Assembly (NCBI RefSeq): GCF_000091325.1
Contig: NC_014012.1
Coordinates: 3,604,500 to 3,668,499, forward strand
From: Shewanella violacea DSS12
GTDB lineage: Bacteria; Pseudomonadota; Gammaproteobacteria; Enterobacterales; Shewanellaceae
Length of the DNA: 64,000 nt
Direction of reading: 5' to 3'
Of the stretch, positions 19,151 to 28,624 are shown piece by piece. How positions within the stretch are numbered: the stretch's first letter is position 1; each line of letters starts with the position of its first letter. The translations under genes were made by a program, and so were the position numbers. The notes beneath the pieces are model-generated. The model had not been told where the DNA came from and ran no database searches. It saw only the letters and a program-made list of their open reading frames with translations.

Positions 19151-20818
19151 ATGGCTCAGTTCGTATATAGCATGCTTAGGGTCGGCAAGATTGTGCCGCC
19201 GAAAAAGCAAATTCTTAAAGACATTTCTCTTAGCTTCTTTCCCGGTGCAAAAATCGGTGTTTTAGGCCTCAACGGCTCGGGTAAATCTACCCTGCTACGC
19301 ATCATGGCTGGTATCGATACCGACATAGAGGGTGAAGCTCGCCCGATGCAAGACCTTAAAATTGGTTATCTGCCCCAGGAGCCTAAACTCGATGAGTCAC
19401 AAACTGTGCGTGAAGCCATCGAGGAAGCGGTTTCTGAAGCTAAAAATGCCCTGACCAGGCTCGATGAAGTCTATGCCCTGTACGCCGAGCCCGATGCTGA
19501 TTTCGATGCCTTGGCCAAAGAGCAAGGTCAACTGGAAGCCATCATTGAATCTCAAGATGCCCACAATCTGGAGAACATCTTAGAGCGCGCCGCTAACGCC
19601 TTGCGCTTGCCAGACTGGGATCAAAAAATTGCCGTGCTATCCGGTGGTGAACGTCGCCGTGTAGCCATCTGTCGCCTGCTGCTGGAAAAACCAGACATGC
19701 TGCTACTCGATGAGCCAACCAACCACCTGGACGCCGAATCTGTCGCCTGGCTGGAACGTTTCCTCAAAGACTACACAGGCACAGTGGTCGCTATCACCCA
19801 CGATAGATACTTCCTCGATAACGCCGCAGGTTGGATTTTAGAGCTAGATCGTGGTGAAGGTATTCCATGGGAAGGTAACTACTCCTCTTGGCTTGAGCAA
19901 AAAGATGCCCGCCTAAAGCTAGAATCCGCCACCCAGAGTGCGCGTCAGAAGACCATAGCCAAGGAACTCGAATGGGTACGCCAAGGTGCTAAGGGCCGTC
20001 AGTCCAAAGGCAAGGCGCGTATGGCCCGCTTCGAAGAGCTTAACACCAGCGATTACCAGAAACGTAACGAGACCAATGAGCTGTTCATTCCACCTGGACC
20101 ACGTCTGGGCGACAAGGTCATCGAAGTTAACAACCTGACTAAGTCCTATGGCGATCGTGTACTCATCGATAACCTGAGTTTCTCTGTGCCTAAGGGCGCT
20201 ATCGTCGGTATTATCGGTGCTAACGGCGCGGGTAAATCTACACTATTTAAGATGATCACAGGCGAAGAGCAGCCAGACAGTGGCACAGTGGAAATTGGTG
20301 AGAGTGTACAACTTGCCTCGGTAGACCAGTTCCGTGACTCCATGGATGATAAGAAAACCGTCTGGCAGGAGATCTCCGGCGGCCAAGATATCATGCGTAT
20401 CAACAACACTGAGGTTCCGAGCCGCGCCTATGTGGGCCGCTTCAACTTCCGTGGTGGCGATCAGCAGAAGATCATCGGCACCCTATCTGGCGGTGAACGT
20501 AACCGGGTACATTTGGCGAAACTTATCCAGTCTGGCGGTAACGTCTTGTTACTCGATGAGCCCACCAACGATCTCGATGTCGAGACCCTACGCGCACTGG
20601 AAGAAGCGATACTCGAGTTCCCGGGTTGCGCCATGGTCATCTCTCACGATCGCTGGTTCCTCGATCGCGTCGCCACCCATATCTTAGATTACCGCGACGA
20701 AGGTCAGGTTAACTTCTACGAAGGTAACTACACCGAATACACCACTTGGTTGAAAGAAACGATGGGCACAGATGCTATCGAACCTCATCGCCTCAAGTAC
20801 AAGCGCATGAGTAAGTAG
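19151..20818 (+). CDS. ettA: Energy-dependent translational throttle protein EttA
   Basis: EttA is an ABC-F ATPase that binds the ribosomal E site and gates entry into elongation according to energy state. The 555-residue protein has two ATPase domains: GLNGSGKST and LLDEPTNHLD in the first, GANGAGKST and LLDEPTNDLD in the second, with signatures LSGGERRRVA and LSGGERNRVH. The ABC-F linker between them (about residues 240-320) includes ARQKTIAKELEWVRQGAKGR. There is no membrane domain. Confidence 0.97.
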   Translation: MAQFVYSMLRVGKIVPPKKQILKDISLSFFPGAKIGVLGLNGSGKSTLLRIMAGIDTDIEGEARPMQDLKIGYLPQEPKLDESQTVREAIEEAVSEAKNALTRLDEVYALYAEPDADFDALAKEQGQLEAIIESQDAHNLENILERAANALRLPDWDQKIAVLSGGERRRVAICRLLLEKPDMLLLDEPTNHLDAESVAWLERFLKDYTGTVVAITHDRYFLDNAAGWILELDRGEGIPWEGNYSSWLEQKDARLKLESATQSARQKTIAKELEWVRQGAKGRQSKGKARMARFEELNTSDYQKRNETNELFIPPGPRLGDKVIEVNNLTKSYGDRVLIDNLSFSVPKGAIVGIIGANGAGKSTLFKMITGEEQPDSGTVEIGESVQLASVDQFRDSMDDKKTVWQEISGGQDIMRINNTEVPSRAYVGRFNFRGGDQQKIIGTLSGGERNRVHLAKLIQSGGNVLLLDEPTNDLDVETLRALEEAILEFPGCAMVISHDRWFLDRVATHILDYRDEGQVNFYEGNYTEYTTWLKETMGTDAIEPHRLKYKRMSK

Positions 20819-20833
20819 ACCAGCGTAATGACT

Positions 20834-20860
20834 AGCCACCCTTTTTAGGGTGGCTTTTTT
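20834..20860 (+). terminator. Rho-independent terminator after ettA
   Basis: AGCCACCC and GGGTGGCT form an eight-base-pair stem around TTTTTA, followed by a T-run. It lies 15 bases after the ettA stop. Confidence 0.92.
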
Positions 20861-20924
20861 GTTTTTACCAATAGGGTTATTGTTTACTTGTCGGATCACA
20901 AGTATCAAATATCTTCTTGCGGTT

Positions 20925-21181
20925 GGGTTCATTGGGCTTTGTTGGTGTTTTGGGTTGTGTTTTTGAAGGTCGTACCTTCATGGCTATCTATCGCTTGCTC
21001 AGCGGGATATGTGCAGCTACTTCTGTGACACGGCGCGGCTTTTGATTTCATAATAAGTGTCCCTATAGCCTCTGCGACAGCGTCCTTGCTGTCGAAGGTC
21101 ACAGCCGCGTTCACACCTGAGTGTTTATCTCTTCGAATTAGATTTTTTGGGTTGTAACTCACTTTTGGACATAAACGTGCT
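20925..21181 (+). repeat. Inverted-repeat element, left copy
   Basis: This stretch shares ordered blocks with the reverse complement of 22963-23262: TTGGGTTCATTGG, TTTGAAGGT-N2/3-ACCTTCA (a small palindrome), CTATCGC, TGTGCAG and GTTTATCTCTTCGA. The left copy also contains a hairpin CGACAGC-GTCCTT-GCTGTCG near 21081-21101. The two copies are strongly diverged and bracket the PIN-domain pseudogene. Confidence 0.6.
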
Positions 21182-21475
21182 AGAGCATTGAGTCGAATTA
21201 ATCTGACATTGATTAGAACAAGTATCTTGGTTTATTAGAAAGATCTAATTCTCTCAGCCCCCTTTATCTGATATCTGTTTTGGGGGAGAGGTCTAACGTT
21301 GTTTGTTGGTGGGATTGTGACAAGTAAAGTTTGGTGTTGCGTGGTGGGGACGTGACAAGTTTGATCTGATGTACGTTTGGTGGGGTAGAGAACATAATAC
21401 GGTAGGCACATGATGATGTACCTACCAAGCTTGTTAATCACACGATTGATAATGATTAGCGCGTAGTGATATCTA
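21182..21475. other. Non-coding stretch between left repeat and PIN pseudogene
   Basis: The plus strand is rich in G and T here, with GTGACAAGT occurring twice (about 21316 and 21351). I see no gene or hairpin. A 68-codon minus frame is not supported. Confidence 0.4.
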
Positions 21476-22645
21476 TTATTTGAACATATCGACTTCTACA
21501 TCGTCAAAGTCGAAGGTTACCGTTATAGGGTTATCAATGACATGAAGGGTACTACTATCTCTCTGTATTTTCTCTATATCCATTTCACCTTCGATGCGAA
21601 TAATGGAAGTTCCATATATTCTAACTGAAACTGAATGAGTTAAGTCATGGATGCCTTCACCATTCATACTATGAGTCTCTACATCGAGATCGGGGTCATC
21701 CAAAAGCTCCTGAGCCGACTGGTATTCAGCACAATAAGACATTCTAGCCTCTGCGTCACATGTAAAATCGAATGAATACTCATTCTGGTCTAGTAGTTCA
21801 ACTTCTATAATCTCTAGGTTAGTAATGTTGTTAAAACCAGATATTGATTCACCAAAAATATAAAGCCCACCTGTATCAGTAACGGCCACATTAGCTTCAT
21901 CTAAGAATATACCTTCTATAAACTCTGATTCTGTGTGTAAATGTTCTAAAAACAACCTCTGAAATTCTTTAGAGCCAAAGTATTCTCGAGCTAAACCATT
22001 GACTCTGAATAAGGCCATGTTTGCATCTAGTTCTGCAAATTTATCAACATTCCTTTGTTCGCTTAAAAATGAATCTAAAGAATTCGCAATGGGTAATTTC
22101 CCGGATCTTACAAAGTGCTTATTTAAAATCCCGTCGTTTAGGATTACAGTTAGTTCCCCTACATTCGCATGGATGCTATTGATTGTTTTTTCGATAAACG
22201 AGTCAGGGAAGTCATCTTTATTTTGTGGCTTGCGAAAAGCATTCTTGCCAGCAAAATAATCCTTCATTACGTCTAGAGTGCAGTCATTAGGAATTGGAAC
22301 TATTTCAACACTATATTTATGCACCCACTCGTCAAAATCTAAGCGTAGCTCACCTTCAATTGTTTCCATTAGTTGCTCTAACAAATTCTGAACTGTACTA
22401 ATTTCACCGTGAATGTCTCTACCTAGTAAGGTTTTCTTAGAAAGGATTTCTTTAACGCTATCTTTCGCTGATAGTAGTTTGGTTCCGGACTCTGAAATTT
22501 TTTTATTCAAGAACTCCATCTTGACTAATTAAGGGACAAACACTCTTACGTGTTCAGATAATACTAACCGATGCAACTTCAACATAGGAACAGAGGATAA
22601 CCCCTCTTTGTAAAGAATGTTTGTATCTAAGACCACATTGATCAT
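21476..22645 (-). pseudogene. PIN-domain (DUF4935-like) protein interrupted by one nonsense codon
   Basis: An ATG at 22645 opens MINVVLDTNILYKEG, the first acidic motif of a PIN nuclease. At codon 39 (22529-22531) a TAA interrupts the frame, which then continues LVKMEFLNKKIS to the stop at 21476. Family members have Glu at this place (PEIVxxEF-like), so GAA to TAA is the simplest change. Further PIN features are the acidic segment NKDDFPDSFI and VILNDGILNKHF. Full length would be 389 codons with a C-terminal region I do not recognise. A start at the internal ATG 22519 would give 347 residues without the first catalytic Asp, so it is unlikely to be active. PIN proteins are usually RNases. Confidence 0.72.
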
Positions 22646-22962
22646 GCCACATATCTTCTTTTAATAGGTCACTAGAATAGACACTAGCGTAGTACTAAGA
22701 CGGTATCAAGTAGGATATTTGGTTAATGAGAGGAGGGGAGAGTGAACGGTAGGTCGGGTATAGAGGCAAAGCCAGAATTGGCGTTATTTAGTCGGTTCTA
22801 TGGTTTTGTTGAAGTCTGTAAGTCTGTAGCCCTCCGTGGTGAGATAAGCTTTTTCCTTAAGAAGCTTGGGGTCAGGTCTTGTATTTTGCTTGTCCATTAG
22901 CGCATGTATGGCAAACGTTATTAGTTGAAGACTACTCAGCCTAATGAGATAACACATAAAGG
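22646..22962. other. Intergenic stretch upstream of the PIN pseudogene with a TGGGGTCAGGTC-type motif
   Basis: At 22863-22889 the plus strand carries GGGGTCAGGTCTTGTATTTT, a sequence I recall as widespread beside REP-associated (IS200-like) transposases in proteobacteria. No transposase is present. A 65-codon minus frame (22784-22981) overlaps it and is not supported. Confidence 0.4.
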
Positions 22963-23262
22963 GGCATAAACGTGTTACCAATTAAAGCTTAGGCTTACCA
23001 CTAAAACTACAATCGAAGAGATAGATAAACGGGTGTAGATACGGCTACGAGCTTGCAAAACAAGGCCAAAAATGTTCCCTACATTTTTCGGCATTTCCAC
23101 CATCCGTGGCGGTCAGATGTTTTGGTAGAGCTCACATGGATGGCGAAAAGCGTCCCGAAGAAGAGTCTGCACATGCCTCGCCGGGTAGGCGATAGGTTAC
23201 AGTGAAGGTACACCTTCAAACATATCGCCCAATATCAAAACCAGCCAATGAACCCAACAAAA
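22963..23262 (-). repeat. Inverted-repeat element, right copy
   Basis: The reverse complement of this stretch repeats the block order of 20925-21181 (TTGGGTTCATTGG, GAAGGTGTACCTTC, CTATCGC, TGTGCAG, GTTTATCTATCTCTTCGA). It is longer because of an inserted segment (about 23050-23150) around GACGCTTTTCGCCATCCATG. No transposase gene lies between the copies. Confidence 0.6.
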
Positions 23263-23745
23263 AATGCCTTCAGCCTTCATTTTAAGGCAAGAAAACTTGA
23301 CCTTAAAATACTCAATTAATGGGCAATATACCCAGCTTTAATGGCTTATTTTTAAGGTGAATTCATCACCAACAGAGCCCACTACCATGTGTTGTCTGTC
23401 TGAATCTAGCTGTCGTCGCAGAGTATAAAGCGCATTAGTACCTGTGCCGTGAGCGCTAATCTCAGCGCTAACCCAAATGATTGCAGCTTCTTGGCGGCCC
23501 AAGTTAAGTGCTCATCCTTAATTATTTATATCGATTAGCAAATAGCCACTTACATTTATCCTAAAAACACTTTAAGTTGAATTAAGAGTTAAGGAAAGAC
23601 TCATTATCGAAGTGAATTTACCCTATCACTTCGAAACAAGAATAAATGGACAGTTAGATAAACAACCAGAGTAACGCATACGACATGGCAGTTGGCCTTT
23701 GGCTACATTTCGTGATGAAAATAAAAACAACATCAGGAATGCATT
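23263..23745. other. Upstream region of the chitinase gene
   Basis: About 480 bases hold an AGCGCT-AATCTC-AGCGCT hairpin near 23450-23470 but no recognisable gene or known operator. The chitinase promoter must lie here, yet I could not define it. Confidence 0.4.
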
Positions 23746-26340
23746 ATGAAAAACCACATATCACCCCTGGGCGATTTTCGCCTTAAACCTCTTCTATACC
23801 GCAGTATAATCGCATCTAGCCTGTTACTTCCCGGCATCAGCCAGGCAGTTGATTGTAATAGCCTAGTAATTTGGAGCGGCGATCAAGCCTATAATGGCGG
23901 CGCTCAGGTTCAACATCTGGATATCGCTTACTCGGCTAACTGGTGGACCAAGGGCAACGACCCAGAAACAAGATCTGCCCCCTACCAGGAATGGACTAGT
24001 TTAGGTACTTGTGATGGCGGCCCGACAAACACCCCACCTCAGGTATCACTTACCTCTCCGTTAAATAACGCTTCTTTCAGTGAAAATGACAGCGTTGTCA
24101 TCAGCGTTAATGCCAATGATAGCGATGGCAGTATTGTCAGTGTCGAGTATCTGGTGGATGGCATCTCCATTGGAATGAGTAACCAGGCTCCCTATAGCCT
24201 AAGTTGGGCTGCGGCCATTGGCAATCACCAGATTAAAACCATAGCCACTGACAATCTTGGTGCCAGTGCTACTGCCATAGTCAATATCAGCGTGGCTTCG
24301 GTGGCCGGCAATATTCCGCCAAGCGCCACACTAACCAGCCCCACAGCCGATTCACAGATAACTGCCGGTGCTATAACCTTACTCACAGCCGATGCTGCTG
24401 ACAGTGATGGCGCTATCACTCAGGTCGACTTTTATCTCGATGATGTCTTACTCTCAAGTGTTGCCAGCGCACCTTTTCAGCATAACTGGACAGCAACAGC
24501 AGGACTCCACAGTTTCAAGGTCAAGGCCACAGACAATGACGGCGCAGTAACATTCAGCTCAGCTGTTCAGGTCAATGTGAGTGGCGGCCAAGTAGGTGGT
24601 GGCTGTGCTGGCGTGCCTGCATTTGTCGCGGGCACTAGCTATCAGAGCGGCAATCAAGTCGAAAATATCAACCATAAGTATCGTTGTGATGTGGCCGGTT
24701 GGTGTTCATCTAATGCCGCCTGGGCCTATGAGCCTGGCGTCGGTGATCACTGGAGTGATGCCTGGAGCGATCTTGGTATCTGCGCCATAGTACCTGAAAT
24801 TACCATCACCTCACCTGGGAGTAATGCCCTAGTTCTGGCCAATGCCAGTGTCGATTTCAAGGTCGATGCCAGTGATAGTGATGGCAGTGTGACACAGGTA
24901 GAGTTCTTTGCTGCTGGAGTGAGTCTAGGTGTCGATTCAACCGCGCCCTACTCAACCAGCTGGACTGCAACAAATACGGGTGACATTCAACTCAAGGCTG
25001 TAGCCACAGACAACGAGGCGAATACGGCCGAAGATACCTTGTTAGTCACAGTAAGTAACGAGCCAATCGTCGCGAGTATCAGCGCCACAAATGCAAATGG
25101 CACAGTCACAATAGGAAAAACCGTTAATTTTGCCGCCACCGCCTCTTCAGTGGTGGGGGAAATCACAGGTATCGCGTTTATGGTTAACGGCGCAGCCCTT
25201 TCCAGTGACAACAGCCAACCTTACACTGCGAGCTGGACGCCGGGGTCTATGGGGAGTTACTCCATTACTGCTAAGGCCACAGACTCTCAAGGTAACAATG
25301 TCACCAGCTCGGCGCTCAGCATCAATGTCATCAGTGCCCCTGTGGGTCAGACTCACAAGTTGATTGGCTACTGGCATGACTTTGTGAACCCAGCTGGCTG
25401 TCCTATGCCCCTCAAAGAGATCTCATCGAAATGGGATGTTATCGATATCGCCTTTGCCGATAACGATAGAAACTCCAACGGCACTGTGCACTTCAATCTG
25501 TTCAGTGGTGATATTCACTCTACCTGTCCAGCCCTAGATGCCAGCGAATTTAAGCAAGATATGGCGGCGCTTCAGGCACAAGGTAAGATAATCGTGCTCT
25601 CTTTAGGTGGCGCCGAAGGTAATATCACCCTCAATACCGATGCCGATGAAGCCAACTTCGTCTCCAGTCTGACTGCGATTATTGCCCAGTGGGGCTTCGA
25701 TGGTTTAGATATCGATCTCGAGAGTGGTTCCAACTTGCTCCATGGCACCCAGATCCAGGCCAGATTACCAAGGGCGCTGAAGCAGATTGAAACCAATATG
25801 GGCGGCGACATGTACCTCACCATGGCACCAGAACATCCCTATGTTCAAGGTGGTATGGTTGCCTACTCGGGGATTTGGGGCGCTTATATCCCACTCATCA
25901 ACGAGCTAAGAGATACCTTAGACTTGCTTCATGTTCAGCTGTATAACAATGGTGGACTCTCTAACCCTTACACTAACGGCGCTGCACCTGAAGGCTCAGT
26001 AGACATGATGGTGGCCTCAGTCAGGATGTTAGTCGAAGGCTTCGAACTCGCCGACGGCTCACAATTTTTACCTCTGCGAGACGATCAAGTGGCCATAGGC
26101 TTACCTTCGGGGCCCGCTTCTGCCAACTCGGGTCAGGCGCCGACACAGAACATCATAGATGCGCTGGACTGCATCACTAAAGGCGTCGCTTGTGGCAGCA
26201 TAGTACCGAGTCAGCACTTCCCCAATTTTGGCGGCGTGATGACCTGGTCAATCAACTGGGATAAGTATGATGGTTATAATTTCTCGGGACCCATAGGCGA
26301 TAAAATTGACGCCATGAACGCAATGAACGCCGGGAATTAA
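23746..26340 (+). CDS. Secreted modular GH18 chitinase
   Basis: This 864-residue exported enzyme cleaves chitin. A signal peptide ends at ISQA (residue 34). The order is then a CBM5/12-type chitin-binding module (36 to about 90, with W-rich ANWWTKGNDPE), two Ig-like modules (about 95-280), a second CBM5/12 module (about 285-345), two more Ig-like modules (about 350-525) and the GH18 catalytic domain (about 533-860). The active-site motif is D652-G-L-D655-I-D657-L-E659, with E659 as the acid. The Ig-like modules share phrases such as ASDSDGS and APYSxSW. The gene stands alone, and three degenerate copies of its last 60 bases follow it. Confidence 0.95.
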   Translation: MKNHISPLGDFRLKPLLYRSIIASSLLLPGISQAVDCNSLVIWSGDQAYNGGAQVQHLDIAYSANWWTKGNDPETRSAPYQEWTSLGTCDGGPTNTPPQVSLTSPLNNASFSENDSVVISVNANDSDGSIVSVEYLVDGISIGMSNQAPYSLSWAAAIGNHQIKTIATDNLGASATAIVNISVASVAGNIPPSATLTSPTADSQITAGAITLLTADAADSDGAITQVDFYLDDVLLSSVASAPFQHNWTATAGLHSFKVKATDNDGAVTFSSAVQVNVSGGQVGGGCAGVPAFVAGTSYQSGNQVENINHKYRCDVAGWCSSNAAWAYEPGVGDHWSDAWSDLGICAIVPEITITSPGSNALVLANASVDFKVDASDSDGSVTQVEFFAAGVSLGVDSTAPYSTSWTATNTGDIQLKAVATDNEANTAEDTLLVTVSNEPIVASISATNANGTVTIGKTVNFAATASSVVGEITGIAFMVNGAALSSDNSQPYTASWTPGSMGSYSITAKATDSQGNNVTSSALSINVISAPVGQTHKLIGYWHDFVNPAGCPMPLKEISSKWDVIDIAFADNDRNSNGTVHFNLFSGDIHSTCPALDASEFKQDMAALQAQGKIIVLSLGGAEGNITLNTDADEANFVSSLTAIIAQWGFDGLDIDLESGSNLLHGTQIQARLPRALKQIETNMGGDMYLTMAPEHPYVQGGMVAYSGIWGAYIPLINELRDTLDLLHVQLYNNGGLSNPYTNGAAPEGSVDMMVASVRMLVEGFELADGSQFLPLRDDQVAIGLPSGPASANSGQAPTQNIIDALDCITKGVACGSIVPSQHFPNFGGVMTWSINWDKYDGYNFSGPIGDKIDAMNAMNAGN

Positions 26341-26349
26341 TAAAACTAA

Positions 26350-26663
26350 GGATTATCACTTCTCAGGGGTATCTATATGGAGACAAAATAGACGCCATGA
26401 ACACCGAGAATTAACAATTAGCGTTCTTAACATTTCGATGAGTGACTACCCATATATTTTATTATCACACATGGGTTGTCACTTCTCGGGGACATCTATA
26501 TTAGGCGATAAAATAGACGCCATGAACGCCGAGAATTAACAAGGAATTTAATTAGTAATATGTCCAACATCAGTGGCAATCTATCTGTTTTAAATTATAG
26601 GTTGTCATTTCTCATGGATATCAATTCAGAGACAAAATAGATGCGATGAACGCCGGGAATTAA
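26350..26663 (+). repeat. Three decayed copies of the chitinase 3' end
   Basis: The last about 60 coding bases (FSGPIGDKIDAMN...GN stop) recur at 26350-26414, 26473-26539 and 26600-26663. Each ends like the gene, GACGCCATGAAC-x-CCGxGAATTAA. Copy 2 still reads HFSGTSILGDKIDAMNAEN stop in one frame; copies 1 and 3 have indels. The last two spacings are about 125 bases. Confidence 0.85.
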
Positions 26664-26962
26664 TAGAACAAGGGGCAATCAGTAACGGGAAACTTGCAGG
26701 CAGGCTATCTATCAGGTCTATCCAGACACAAAAAACTCAATAATGGCTAGCTAATGACCAGCTAAAATCTGTAATCTCGTTTTTATCTCTATTCTCTATC
26801 TATTCTCTATCGCTTCTCCATCTCTTCGCTATTTAAGGCCTCTTCATGCCTAGATGCCCTGTTAAAGATAATGCTAGTATCTTTCCAGCTTGTCACTATT
26901 TGACTATGACGCTATGTGACTATGACGCTAAACATCAATAAGAAAAAAACAGTGAGAGTCCA
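26664..26962. other. Non-coding stretch with short repeats before the phosphatase gene
   Basis: It holds a run of TCTATTCTC-like units (about 26786-26815) and a 14-base direct repeat TGACTATGACGCTA at 26901 and 26917 (16-base period). I see no gene. Confidence 0.5.
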
Positions 26963-28078
26963 TTGAATAAAATCTTAATCTTAGCCACATTAACCTTGAT
27001 GCTTTCTACTCAGGTCAGCTTTGCAGATGCAAATGAAGCAAAATATAAATCAACACCAGCACTAGGTAGCATCTTCGATGGGCCTTACCTGTTTGATCAG
27101 AGTTCAAATCAACAAACACGCCAGGCTTATTGGATTTGCGCCAATGCGTTATTAACCACAGCCCTAGATAAGGGTCAGCTGCACCGTCCCAGTGGATGTG
27201 GCCAATTACCCGAGCCAACACTCAACCCAAAAGCTAAAAATATAGCAGCTAACACATTTACACATGTCAGCAAAATCGTCGCACTGAGTGATGTCCATGG
27301 CCAATTTGATGTGCTTATCACACTGCTTAAAAACCAGAAGATAATCGATGAGTATAATAACTGGGCCTACGGTACCGGCCATATGGTGATGACGGGAGAT
27401 ATGTTCGACCGTGGTCATCAGGTCAACGAGGTACTCTGGTTTATGTACAAACTGGATAAACAGGCCAGTGATGCCGGTGGAAAACTGCACCTGTTAATGG
27501 GTAACCATGAGCAGATGGTGATGCGCGGTGACTTAAGATACGTTAACGAGCGCTATCACACCGCAGAAAGGCTACTGGAACGCAGCTACGATGAGCTTTA
27601 TGACAAAACCAGCGAGATTGGACAATGGCTGCGCAGCAAGCACACCATAGTAAAAATCAACGACAGCCTGTTTCTCCATGGCGGGATCAGTGGTGAGTGG
27701 GTCGACAGAAAGCTGACTCTGGATAAAGCCAATCAAATCTACCGCGCCAATATCGATAAGAGCAAAGCTGAGATAAAGAGTGATGACCTGCTTAACTTCC
27801 TGTTTTTAGGCGAGGGGCCGACCTGGTTCAGAGGCTATTTTGAAGATGATTACCAAGAGAGTGAAATTGATAGGATATTGGCATATTTCGATGTGAAGCA
27901 TATCGTCGTCGGCCACACCTCACAGACTAGAGTCTTAGGGCTATTTCACAACAAGGTATTAGCGGTCGATTCGAGCATCAAGAATGGCAAGTCCGGCGAG
28001 CTTTTGTTAATCACCCCAAATGGAGATCAGGACACATTAACCCGTGGCCTATACGATGGCAGTCGCGTGACTCTATAA
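26963..28078 (+). CDS. Secreted metallophosphatase, Shewanella-like phosphatase family
   Basis: This 371-residue protein has a signal peptide (ILATLTLMLSTQVSFADA), so it is periplasmic. The PPP-type metal-binding motifs are D110-V-H-G-Q, G-D146-M-F-D-R-G, G-N181-H182-E and VGHTSQT near residue 318, with a DDD-free tail. Shewanella-like phosphatases hydrolyse phosphotyrosine in vitro; the natural substrate is not known. The start is TTG at 26963, because it gives a complete signal peptide; the first in-frame ATG (26999) would cut into it. Confidence 0.88.
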   Translation: MNKILILATLTLMLSTQVSFADANEAKYKSTPALGSIFDGPYLFDQSSNQQTRQAYWICANALLTTALDKGQLHRPSGCGQLPEPTLNPKAKNIAANTFTHVSKIVALSDVHGQFDVLITLLKNQKIIDEYNNWAYGTGHMVMTGDMFDRGHQVNEVLWFMYKLDKQASDAGGKLHLLMGNHEQMVMRGDLRYVNERYHTAERLLERSYDELYDKTSEIGQWLRSKHTIVKINDSLFLHGGISGEWVDRKLTLDKANQIYRANIDKSKAEIKSDDLLNFLFLGEGPTWFRGYFEDDYQESEIDRILAYFDVKHIVVGHTSQTRVLGLFHNKVLAVDSSIKNGKSGELLLITPNGDQDTLTRGLYDGSRVTL

Positions 28079-28139
28079 CTGACCTAGAGACTAAAAATAA
28101 CAGGCCTAGGAGCTTGCAGCTGCAGGCTCATACTCAAAG

Positions 28140-28526
28140 TTAAAGATGAAGTAATATAGAAGTCTGCATCTTCTTAGTCATATTACCCACAACCAGCTTG
28201 AATGAGTTATCTATCATGCGCTCGATTTCCCCTCGTGGGATCGAACCATCTAAGATAATGGTATTCCACAGCGCCTTGTTCATATGGTAACCGGGAATAA
28301 CCCCAGGAAAGATGTCCCGCAAGATTGCGGCTTCATCCGGGTCACACTTAAGATTCATCCACCAGTCCCTGTTTCCCTCATTATCACCTTTACCCATCTT
28401 GCCTATGGCCAAGGTGGCGAACATTTTTTTCTTTACCTTAAACACATAGACATCTGCACCGAAGGGGAAATCCAATACCGTTGCAGGCTTATTTAACAGG
28501 TATGTTTTAGCAGTTTCAAAATCCAT
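28140..28526 (-). CDS. MmcQ/YjbR family protein
   Basis: This 128-residue protein matches the MmcQ/YjbR (DUF419) family in length and sequence: PFGADVYVFKVKKKMFATLAI, NLKCDPDEAAILRDIF and PGYHMNKALWNTIILDG. The fold resembles a DNA-binding CyaY-like fold, but no function is established. It is convergent with the phosphatase gene and divergent from the DUF3300 gene. Confidence 0.92.
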   Translation of the reverse strand: MDFETAKTYLLNKPATVLDFPFGADVYVFKVKKKMFATLAIGKMGKGDNEGNRDWWMNLKCDPDEAAILRDIFPGVIPGYHMNKALWNTIILDGSIPRGEIERMIDNSFKLVVGNMTKKMQTSILLHL

Positions 28527-28624
28527 TTAGGCCCATCCCAGGGTACAAAAAACACTTTCAGCTTACGTTCATCTTCGCCTCTTTATAATCGGTACACAAT
28601 CAAAAATAGCTGTTTGGAGACGAT

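Noticed and set aside
22784..22981. 65-codon minus-strand gene
   Set aside because: It overlaps the right repeat and the REP-like motif and has no support.
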